Source: Amorphochlora amoebiformis (Eukaryota; Cercozoa; Chlorarachniophyceae). From it: a DNA stretch of 64,000 bases. The stretch covers positions 1 through 64,000 of the forward strand of contig BAAHQB010000225.1 of assembly GCA_054601695.1 (NCBI GenBank), in the 5' to 3' direction. Of this stretch, positions 1 through 64,000 are shown in pieces. Position 1 is the first letter of the stretch. Each line of letters starts with the position of its first letter. The position numbers and the translations under genes are program-made. Under the pieces are notes generated by a model, which had not been told where the DNA came from, searched no databases, and worked only from the letters and a program-made list of their open reading frames with translations.

Positions 1-35
1 ACTAGATGTAATATAAATACATACACACACACACG

Positions 36-78
<43 letters not shown>

Positions 79-469
79 TATGAATGTGTATTTTTGATTT
101 TTATATGTCTAATACATACATACAGTAAATGTATACATATGTATGCGTAAATGTATATATGTATATATATATATATGTATTATATATGTATATATGTATA
201 TGTATGTATATATATATGTATATATATATATATATATACATACATACATACATACACACATATATATATATTTATATATGTATACATATATATATATATA
301 TATAATATATATACATATATACACATATATACACATATACACACACATATATATATATATATATATATGTATATTCCTCACCTACCGCATTTACTAATGC
401 ATGCTATATAATTATATGTACATCATCTATATACGTATGATATGTATATATATATATATATATATGTAC

Positions 470-534
<65 letters not shown>

Positions 535-668
535 GTACATATATATATATATATTATATATATATATATATATACATATATTGTAATATATATATATATA
601 TATATATATGACATATGTATAGATATAAATTATGTATATATTTTGTATACATGTGTTGTATGCTTCAG
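1..668. repeat. AT-dinucleotide microsatellite, upstream intron
   Basis: This stretch is almost entirely interrupted AT/TA dinucleotide repeat with short CA/GT tracts, and it ends in a splice acceptor at 667-668. I read it as the intron before the first visible exon of the ABM-like gene. The same microsatellite fills most introns of the window. Among the longest uninterrupted runs I see are about 7827-7934, 4853-4938 and 50744-50847. Open reading frames here translate only to Tyr-Ile repeats and are not genes. Confidence 0.9.
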
Positions 669-17027
<16,359 letters not shown>

Positions 17028-17765
17028 TATCTTACATGCCAGATTCTAGATTCTGAAATGTTTCGTGTCTAGCTTAGTCTAGCTATAATGTCGTGCAGCA
17101 GCACAGACTTTAGAACTGTGGAACCGGATCACATGGAAATTACAGTCATTACGATACCTAATTGCTTTCTAGAATGTTCTAGATGTTCAGCAGTTTTTGA
17201 CTTACATATATATATATACATATATATATATATATGAATATATATGAGTATATTTATGTATGTGTGTATTTTTATATGTATAATAAATGTATCGATTATT
17301 ATAAAAAGTATTAGGCTAGTGCCCATCATTGAATTATCAATCCCATCATCTAGATCATATGCGTGAGTAAAAATGCAACCCATAAAAATTAGATAGTATC
17401 CATTATGCACCAGAGTTTCCCCTGGCTTCACCCTGTTCAGGCATAGTTCACCATCTTTCGGGTCCCAACATATCTGCTCTTACTCAACAGCAAGCCTTTA
17501 ATATTGACGTGCCGCGGCGATAAGATTGGGAATTATCTAAATTGTACAGAAGGGATTAAGTTACTGATTCAGATACAACAGTTATAATTGACATCATAAG
17601 CGACGAAGTGAAATAAGATTAGATTTATTTTATACTGGTGTGTGTTTATATTACCAGTGACATATAATATATCTCATATATATATATGTGTATGTGTATA
17701 TATTTAAGAATTTTAATTATGTATATTATAATTATGTACATATATATATATATATATATACATAC

Positions 17766-17812
<47 letters not shown>

Positions 17813-17846
17813 ATAATATTATATAATATATGTTACATATATACGA

Positions 17847-17884
<38 letters not shown>

Positions 17885-17947
17885 ATAATATACATGTACG
17901 TGTATATTTATATATATAATATGTATATATATATATATATATACATA

Positions 17948-18032
<85 letters not shown>

Positions 18033-18077
18033 AATATGTACTATATATGTACATATATATATATATATATATAATAT

Positions 18078-18140
<63 letters not shown>

Positions 18141-18611
18141 TATATACATGTATGTATGTGTGTGTGTGTGTGTGTGTGTGTTTTTATGAGGGTACGAGAG
18201 GGCTCAGAAGACATGTCCTTCCCAGGAGGGTGGGCCAAAACATGAAAAAAGCTCGGTAAAATGTCGCATTTACCCTGTGTATCGTGAATATAGCTATAAA
18301 ATATATCACGTACCTATATTCAATGTGATAAAACTCAGAAGTACACATACGCAGCCTCGAGCTCTCGCAGATTCTGCTGCCGTTACCAAATGTTTATGTT
18401 TCCTCCTGTTCTCCTACTAGTAGCGTATTCATAGTATACAATAATATATTTGTACTGTGTGCATGTATACACTTCAACATAGTAGAAAGGGTTGCGAGGG
18501 AGAGCTGCCATGCAGGACATGCTGATGGTCAGATCCATCATCATGTTGTAAGACCTCTAATACCAGAACGAAAATCCCGGGGATCCCTACGGATTCCTGT
18601 CCGCGCGCGCT
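17028..18611. other. Intergenic spacer between the ABM-like gene and calnexin
   Basis: The tandem spacer contains mixed sequence at 17028-17640, an AT microsatellite block at 17650-18180 and unique sequence from 18181 up to the calnexin ATG. I see no convincing TATA box or further exon. The last 430 bp are the likeliest promoter region for calnexin, inferred from position only. Confidence 0.6.
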
Positions 18612-34720
<16,109 letters not shown>

Positions 34721-34843
34721 ATACCACCGGGGCCTACGTGGATCCTAAAGATTGGACGATATTGAAGCGTAAACCGTTATGATCTCTGTCTCTAGATCTG
34801 GAACGGCATCTAGGCGTAGATTATCCCCAATAGTACCTGGAGT

Positions 34844-34865
34844 ATGATCATGATATCATGATCAT
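34844..34865. repeat. Perfect 22-bp palindrome
   Basis: A perfect inverted repeat centred on GATATC, with arms ATGATCATGAT. It is followed by the imperfect echo CACAATATCACGATCATT. It lies between two converging genes. A cruciform or a protein-binding site is possible, but no function is shown. Confidence 0.8.
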
Positions 34866-35259
34866 GAATCACAATATCACGATCATTAAATTGTGGATTA
34901 AGATTACTGCTATATGCTGTAATAATCGTGCTCAGTCACGGTACACCGTCTTTACTAAGATGTCAGAGATTGAACCGTCATATACTAGATATATCATCTA
35001 GAATTCACTTATCATGATAACTATGCAGACTCTAGGGACAGAGATTTCTATATAGTTCTACACATATACTCTAGATACTTTATATACATATATATATATA
35101 TATCTGTATATATATATATATGTGTGTGTATCATGAGAATACATACCCAGTATATATAACATATATATTTATATTATATATGTGTGTGTATGTGTATGTA
35201 TGTATCATACCCAGTGTATATATATATTTAGTATATATATATATATACGTATATATATC

Positions 35260-35313
<54 letters not shown>

Positions 35314-35357
35314 ATATGATGATTTTGAATATGTCTAGTATGTGTACATACTAGTAC

Positions 35358-35396
<39 letters not shown>

Positions 35397-35427
35397 AGAT
35401 ATATATAATATAACATATATATATATG

Positions 35428-35461
<34 letters not shown>

Positions 35462-35610
35462 TGGTCACACACACACACACTATATATATATATATTTATA
35501 TATATATATTATATTTACTATGGTAGATTTTCTACAACCTGAAGTGAGACCAAGTAAAACTTAAACAGGTATAAAATTAATTTTCAGGCCGCAATCGTCC
35601 CATATCTTAC

Positions 35611-35664
35611 TTCTTCCAAGCGTGGACCAGGTAAATTCCCTTTCCACCACGCCCTTCATTACAG
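35611..35664 (-). promoter_or_regulatory. SECIS-like element of selenoprotein T
   Basis: On the minus strand, 44 nt after the stop codon, an ATGA (35659-35656) is followed by 12 nt and an AAA in the apical loop (35643-35641). The 12-nt arm AGGGCGTGGTGG pairs with the later CCACGCTT through eight base pairs, two of them G-T. GGAA on the 3' side (35617-35614) can supply the GA of the non-Watson-Crick quartet. This layout matches eukaryotic SECIS elements, which recruit selenocysteine insertion factors to recode UGA. The helix has an internal bulge, and the fold was judged by eye only. Confidence 0.7.
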
Positions 35665-35702
35665 GGCTGACTGTCTAGCCGAAAATCGTCTCCGCGTAGC
35701 AC

Positions 35703-36469
35703 CTACTCCGACGCTACTCCATACTTAGTGGACCATGTGTTGAGCAAATCCATCGTAGGCAATCTGTGTATAGCAGAGTTAAAGCAAAAAGAATCTCACT
35801 AATTGTCGAGATTTCGGCCAAAACATGTACCTGCCCGTCTCTAATTTGCTAAAAACCAATTGGTCGTCTATCTGGATCTCGAAAGCTCCTGCATACATAT
35901 TGTGATCTGTTAGACTGGATGCTGTGCATTTGGAATTTGTTATCGATTCACCAGTCTGGACTAATTGCTGGGCCGCCATGTTAAGGATGAATGCCAGAAT
36001 CATCGTGGTTGAGAAGTTCTCCTTCAGGAACCTGCACATCCTCGATCCTAGGGGAAAGTCTAGGGTCTGGAATAAATATTGCCATACTATCAGAGCCAAT
36101 AGATAAGGAATAAATCAGTCTATGCCTTAAACAGGTTGTCTCCGATGAACATCATAGCTACCATCGTGAATAACATGTACCTAGATCCAAAACAAACCGC
36201 GGGATGAGAAAATATGTTGTGAGTACGCCCATAGCCCGCATACTTACATGCAGACTTGACTAAGAAACTGATTGAGCTGTGCAGGAGGATAAATCTCGCC
36301 CCGAACGTCCATCCCGGCCTTCATAAGAACCTGAGCAACCTGAGACCAAAGCAAGAACTCGGTTTCGATATTCCTTGGGAAATTCTGCTTTCTGGCATTA
36401 GACCTGGTTGAACAGGTTCTTGTAGCCTCAGCTCGCGCAAAAGCGAATCACAACGATGGGGGTGGGCAT
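35703..36469 (-). CDS. Selenoprotein T (thioredoxin-like ER selenoprotein)
   Basis: Complete minus-strand gene in six exons: 36469-36404, 36339-36248, 36180-36126, 36066-35952, 35888-35831 and 35763-35703. They encode 148 residues if TGA at 36430-36428 is read as selenocysteine. The CxxU redox motif lies in RFCASUGYKNLF, matching the CVSUGYRRVF region of the family. Further matches are GEIYPPAQLNQFL, a membrane-embedded YMLFTMVAMMFIGDN, MILAFILNMAAQQLVQTGAF, EIQIDDQLVFSKLETG and RLPTMDLL. SelT acts as an oxidoreductase at the ER membrane in other eukaryotes. The five introns are only 59-67 nt, and the third has a GC donor. The ATG at 36469-36467 gives no signal peptide. The frame stays open upstream to an ATG at 36697, so a longer N-terminus is possible. 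Confidence 0.92.
36428..36430 (-). other. Selenocysteine (TGA) codon 14
   Basis: The in-frame TGA sits exactly where the family has Sec in the CxxU motif. Open, conserved sequence continues on both sides (FCAS before, GYKNLF after). Read as a stop it would leave a 13-residue peptide and an orphan conserved body. Confidence 0.9.
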
Positions 36470-37205
36470 GTTGATTAGGGACTTCTTCGAACGGAGAGTG
36501 ACGGAATTGGAGACGGATGGGGATGGGACAGGCGGGGGACAGCATTCAAAGTCTCTTTTTCGGAACCCAAGTTTCGCGCGTGTCTGGATTCCGGGCCTGC
36601 TGATATGGCAGACGGGTCGGAGGGTGTAGGGGTGATTTGCGCGGGTAGATGGGGATTTGCGAAGGGTTAAGATTGACTTTCCCCTGACGATTTTCAATGG
36701 AAGTTCTTTTGTCTCCTGACAGAGAAAGAGACGGGTTTGGGTAGGTGGGAGGGTCAGGAGGGGCTGGAGTTGGATTCGTCTAAATTAGTACATTCTTTGT
36801 TAAATATTGAGTTTGGTTAGGCGAAAGGGCAAGGAGAATGAATCATGTCGTCAGCATCCACCAGTGAATGAAAGGTTCTTTGAATTTTGTTCGAAAGAAT
36901 GAGATAATGTCGAGTAGGTAGTGAATTTGTGATTGTAGATCGTACGATTGTCTAGATGTCTGTATATGAAAAACAAGTTATGTGAAAACATATTTGTAGT
37001 ATATATTTGTCGATATATATATTTCATGCGTACATAAATGTATCATATATTATATTCATGTATACATATATGTATGTAAAACCGTAAACATTGTATGATA
37101 TATAGATGTAATGTATATTTTTATACTCACAACTATATACACATATACGTATACATATATTATTATTCTTATTATACTTGCACATATTTGTGAACGCAAT
37201 CTCAG
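36470..37205. other. Divergent region between selenoprotein T and PIP kinase
   Basis: GC-richer, almost microsatellite-free up to about 36960, then AT-rich with short repeats. It should hold the promoters of both divergent genes. It may also hold an upstream exon of the kinase gene, because the first visible kinase exon is preceded by an acceptor-like CTCAG. I cannot place a TATA box. Confidence 0.5.
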
Positions 37206-60354
<23,149 letters not shown>

Positions 60355-60678
60355 GACGCTAGAGAAGGGCCCAAACATAAAACTGTGACAAGGGTAGATC
60401 TAGTAGATGGCCAGGAATCTCACCGGGCCGCGTATGTAGCTTTTTAGTTAATTTCAATTTATAAATATTTCCGATTACCCAAATGAATGTGGCAGAAAAA
60501 ATACTTAACACTATTACTTCAAGCTACTAGAATTTAGTACGAAACGCGTAATATGAAGATCAGTACTATGATAGGCAAAAATGATAACTAGTAGATTTAC
60601 GGCGGCCTACTGTGAAAAACTTGATCATGAGTCGTAACCCGGCACAATGTGACACAGTAACCCTAACCGTACCCAGTC

Positions 60679-60850
60679 AATGGTCCGTGCTAAATAATCT
60701 AATCCTAACGCAACCTAACCCTAACCTTTGTGGAGGAGTCAATGGTCCTAGGACTAAGACATGCTGAATAATCTGATCCTAACCTAACCCTTTGGAGGAG
60801 CCAATGGTCCTGGGACAAAGACATGCTGAATAACCTGATCAATAAACCTA
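60679..60850. repeat. 62-bp tandem repeat, three copies
   Basis: AATGGTCC starts copies at 60679, 60741 and 60803. They share CATGCTGAATAA-x-CTGATC, CCTAACCC and TTTGGAGGAG-x-CAATGG. The unit mixes a unique core with telomere-like CCTAACC. Confidence 0.85.
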
Positions 60851-60852
60851 AC

Positions 60853-61290
60853 CCTATCCCAAAAACCCCAACTAACCTAACCCTAACCCAATCCTAACCC
60901 CTAACCCTAACCCTAATGACCCTACCCTAACCCTAACCCCTCACCAAAACCCCTAATACTAACCCTAATCTTAACCCTAACCCTAACCCTAACCCTACCC
61001 CTAGTACCCCTAACCCTAACCCTCTAGAACCCTACTAACCCTATAACCCTATGTTGGTCCCTAAACCTCCTAACCCTAACCCTAACCCTAATCCTAACCC
61101 TAAGTTGGTCCCTAACCCAAACCCTAGGTTGGTCCCTAACCCTAACCCTAAGTTGGTCCTTAACCCTAATAATCCTAACCCTCACCCTAACCCTAACCCT
61201 AACCCTAACCCAACCTTAACCATAACCCTAACCCTAACCCTAACCCTCACCCTAACCCTAACCCTAACCCTCACCCTAACGTCCCTAACC
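60853..61290. repeat. Main interstitial telomere-like array (CCCTAA)n
   Basis: Over 400 bp of CCCTAA and variants (CCCTAACCC, CCCTCACCC, CCCTAAGTTGGTCC), C-rich on the plus strand. The repeat type equals TTAGGG on the other strand. Genes continue on both sides, so this is interstitial and not a chromosome end. Confidence 0.9.
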
Positions 61291-61296
61291 CTATCG

Positions 61297-61355
<59 letters not shown>

Positions 61356-61361
61356 TTCTAT

Positions 61362-61401
<40 letters not shown>

Positions 61402-61632
61402 AACTATGTGGACATGCACATGTATAATATTATACATACATAGATATATGTACACAAATGTATATATGTGTGTATATATATCTCACAGTATACATACATA
61501 TGTATACAAAGTCAAGAGGAAACAAAAGCGATATTCTACATATTAATATTAAGTTCCAAGCTGACTCAGGCTGGCCGTATAATGATTAAAAGCAGATCCG
61601 AGTGGACAATTTCTCAGACGCGTATTGGCGTA

Positions 61633-61955
61633 CTATTTGACCACCACCACAGGGATTTCAGAGTTGTGAACCAAGTAATCGGACACTGACCCAAGGAAAG
61701 CGCGCCCGAAAGCACCAGCACCTGGTGATACACAAATGTCACTTGTGTTTTCTCTGCCCTTTTTTTTGGCCTCTCTATAAACCTATTTTCCCATCTCTCT
61801 CTCTTTCTCTCTCTTTTTCTCTGAGAGTCTGTCTTTTTTTCTTTTTCTCTCAACCTACAGTTAACTGTGTAATATTGTATGTAATATTATAAATATATAT
61901 ATGTATATTTATATTTTGTTATATATATATATATATACATATATACATACTTTGC

Positions 61956-62017
<62 letters not shown>

Positions 62018-62094
62018 TATATATATATATATATACATACATATATATGTACACCATATATATATATATATATATACAATGTATACATTATTAA

Positions 62095-62175
<81 letters not shown>

Positions 62176-62298
62176 GGTGTACACATATACACATATATAT
62201 ATATATATATTATATGTATATATATATATATATATAATATATATAAATATATATTTCTATATTTTCTACATATACATATATGCATATATATATATATA

Positions 62299-62345
<47 letters not shown>

Positions 62346-63037
62346 CACACACGCACAAATATAACAATTTTCTATTTAACAATATTTACGGGAACGCACA
62401 AATCAATATCATTGATCTGAAATACTACCTCTGCTCGATACGACCAGCATGTCCGCATTGGCACTCTTGATATATTCCAGGATCGTGTGCTTAGGCCCTC
62501 CTTCCTTCACTTCGATAACCTCGGGAGTCACCTTAGCTTTAAGTCCTGCGGTTCGAATAGATGAGTATTCCAGACAGTAATCCACAGGCGTTATACCTTT
62601 ATCAGTTGCATACTTGACAAGGCTGTGGAGCAAAGTTCCCTGTATATTTCTCATCTTCGTGGTGAACTCCTTGTGAAGCTCCAGAATTCTGCAAGAAGGT
62701 TTTCAGTCAGATGACCAACAGGGACTGATATGGATGTGACGTACTTCTTGTAGTTTTTGGTGAGGTAGTCGAAGGTGCTAACAGATTCGTGATTAAACAC
62801 GTGGACCAATTTGACCTGGACAGTAACTCTGAATAAGCTCGAGAACATTCAACGTAGACAAGCGGGACTACCTCATCTGTGTCCTTGAGAATATTGTCCA
62901 CCGACCAAATCCACGCATTTTTACTGAGGGAATATCACTTAGTTGTCAGAATTTTCGATTAAATCAGTGCAGTCACACCTGTATTCGGATCCGTCGACTG
63001 CGACGACGATAACGCGCTGCCTCTTCACTTCGGTCAT
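61633..63037 (-). CDS. Universal stress protein (UspA family)
   Basis: Complete minus-strand gene in five exons: 63037-62979, 62923-62872, 62815-62745, 62688-62429 and 61721-61633. They close in phase to 176 residues plus TAG. The N-terminal strand [13 protein letters not shown] holds the family's conserved Asp of the nucleotide site, and [11 protein letters not shown] and EVKLVHVF follow. The C-terminal [20 protein letters not shown] and [18 protein letters not shown] give the ATP-type G-x2-G-x9-G-S/T motif, with Ser in place of the first Gly. The family binds nucleotides and supports stress survival; its partners here are unknown. Three introns are 55-56 nt, while the last is 707 nt and full of AT repeat. 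The length is typical of single-domain members. Confidence 0.95.
61722..62428 (-). repeat. Microsatellite-swollen last intron of the stress-protein gene
   Basis: A GTAGTA donor and a TCACCAG acceptor bound 707 nt, most of it AT microsatellite plus a CT/TTTCTC tract near the acceptor (61755-61850). The other introns of this gene are 55-56 nt, so the size difference is due to repeat expansion. Confidence 0.85.
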
Positions 63038-63429
63038 GGTTCGGTGAGTTCTGACGATCTCTGGATGGTTTCGGGATTTGTTTTTGCAGAAGACCATGGG
63101 TATCTCTGCTAACAAGTCTTGATAAGTTTAGGTGAAATATACTAGAAACAAACTGACTATTACAGGGTAAGGGTGCGATTAGGGACCAATTTAGGGTACC
63201 TTGGCGATGATCCGAGTCAAACATAAAGGAAACCGTATTAATACTATTAAAGGTGATTACTATTATGCACAATTATTTAGATATCAAAGTATCGATATCC
63301 TCGGCATGTGTGCACGTGTCAAAAAAGCGCGACTATGTGCTTTGTCACGCGCGGGGATATTACATATTAGAAGGCACATATCAAGATATCAGTCATGATA
63401 TACCAACCCCAAATAAAAGGACGCAAGCT
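63038..63429. promoter_or_regulatory. Shared upstream region of two divergent genes
   Basis: 392 bp without microsatellite separate the start codons of the stress-protein gene and the rightmost gene, so both promoters must overlap here if the starts are right. AGGGTAAGGGTGCGATTAGG and AATTTAGGGTACC lie near 63165-63200. I cannot name a factor site. Confidence 0.45.
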
Positions 63430-63854
63430 ATGGAGTCCCTTCTGCCTCTGGTCCTGGCGACGCTAGTCGCTCTCGCCTACTACGTACCGGTACAGTACAC
63501 CGTAGATGGCCTAAACATCGCAGTTTCTTATCTCCAAGCAGAAAAAATTTCGCAAATTGAATTATTTCGGATAGAGATGTCCCTGGTCGGATTCCACGGC
63601 CTGTATCTTGTTTTCAGGGCCTAGGGTGAAATGGTGATACCATAGAGTACATTCTTTAACGTTCGAAAATGCCACATTTAGGGGAGGGGCCGGTTGAGGT
63701 AACCGTGGACAGTTGATTCGGGAGAGAGACAGGTTAATGTAAGTTGACAGCAATTGATGCTTTGATGTTTTAGGTTCCTGTTCATATGTTGATTGCATCA
63801 AGCTGTACGATTTGGCATGGATCTTTCAGTGCACTTAAGGCCATGGAAGCTAAG
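63430..63854 (+). CDS. Membrane protein, 3' partial; possibly signal-peptide-peptidase-like
   Basis: Two exons join in phase 0: 63430-63483 (MESLLPLVLATLVALAYY) and 63774-63854 (VPVHMLIASSCTIWHGSFSA, then LKAMEAK). A GTGGTT donor follows, and the rest lies beyond the window. Seen: a hydrophobic N-terminus running into a second hydrophobic stretch that ends in HGSFSALK. The order hydrophobic segment, small-residue motif with GS, then a charged segment resembles the start of signal peptide peptidase (GSxRSL-like), an intramembrane aspartyl protease. Its YD and GxGD catalytic motifs would come later and are not seen. The first exon could instead read through to a stop at 63622 as a 64-residue peptide. 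Confidence 0.35.
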
Positions 63855-64000
63855 GTGGTTGTGCATGCTTTTTGAGTATGCTTTATGTGATACATGTGTA
63901 AATTAAGACGAACTAAAAAATATATTGTGTATGTATGTAATGAATGTACATGTATAGATATCTTGTATGTACATAGAAAACACACACAAGCACACGCATA
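63855..64000. other. Intron sequence at window end
   Basis: AT-rich sequence following the GTGGTT donor, with short GTAT/CACA repeats. No acceptor or exon is visible before the window ends. Confidence 0.5.

Larger units (their letters stand above)
34721..35702. other. Convergent spacer between calnexin and selenoprotein T
   Basis: It holds the calnexin 3' untranslated region, a 22-bp palindrome (34844-34865), an AT microsatellite block at 35080-35520 and, on the minus strand, the selenoprotein T 3' region with its SECIS-like hairpin. No other exon is seen. Confidence 0.7.
60355..61632. other. Convergent spacer between PIPK and universal stress protein
   Basis: The first ~300 bp are unique sequence and probably the kinase 3' untranslated region. 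Then come a 62-bp tandem repeat (60679-60850), the largest telomere-like array of the window (to 61290), an AT microsatellite (61300-61400) and mixed sequence up to the stress-protein stop. I see no exon here. Confidence 0.7.

Noticed and set aside
36428-36697. A stop codon ending a short minus-strand protein at the TGA
   Set aside because: The TGA occupies the selenocysteine position of selenoprotein T and conserved sequence continues after it.
60853-61290. A chromosome end (true telomere)
   Set aside because: Genes with normal structure lie on both sides, and units are degenerate and mixed with other repeats.

Overview
This window is nuclear DNA of a unicellular eukaryote, most likely an alga or another selenoprotein-using protist. 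Its genes carry many very small exons joined by GT-AG and occasional GC-AG introns. The introns and spacers are swollen by AT dinucleotide microsatellite, polypyrimidine tracts and interstitial CCCTAA (TTAGGG-type) repeat. The organism inference rests on the gene mix: a selenoprotein T with an in-frame TGA (land plants and fungi generally lack selenoproteins), a bacterial/plant-type universal stress protein, a calnexin and a PIP kinase. The species is not identified.

Six genes could be assembled by hand, by following splice sites and checking that reading phase closes. (1) 669-17027 (+), 5' end outside the window: a protein of tandem repeats resembling antibiotic-biosynthesis-monooxygenase (ABM, dimeric alpha/beta barrel) domains, 23 visible exons. 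(2) 18612-34720 (+): complete calnexin, 22 exons, 524 aa. (3) 35703-36469 (-): complete selenoprotein T, 6 exons, 148 aa, with TGA as selenocysteine and a SECIS-like hairpin after the stop. (4) 37206-60354 (+): phosphatidylinositol phosphate kinase with a long coiled-coil and low-complexity N-terminal region, 27 visible exons. (5) 61633-63037 (-): complete universal stress protein, 5 exons, 176 aa. (6) 63430 to beyond the window end (+): the first two exons of a membrane protein, perhaps a signal-peptide-peptidase-like protease.

Genes 1 and 2 are in tandem. Genes 2/3 and 4/5 are convergent, and 3/4 and 5/6 are divergent with short shared upstream regions. Calnexin, selenoprotein T and possibly gene 6 would act at the endoplasmic reticulum, but nothing shows co-regulation.

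The most unusual feature is intron evolution in action. The compact genes keep introns of 55-67 nt, while the other genes have introns of hundreds to two thousand bases filled with AT repeat. Inside the swollen calnexin and PIP-kinase introns lie decayed copies of neighbouring exons. Calnexin also carries a recent ~955 bp tandem duplication with two intact, in-frame copies of one 84-nt exon. The ABM-like gene shows an older outcome of the same kind of process, since its domains repeat with the same intron phases. All exon coordinates are inferred from splice motifs, phase and protein-family similarity, without transcript evidence.
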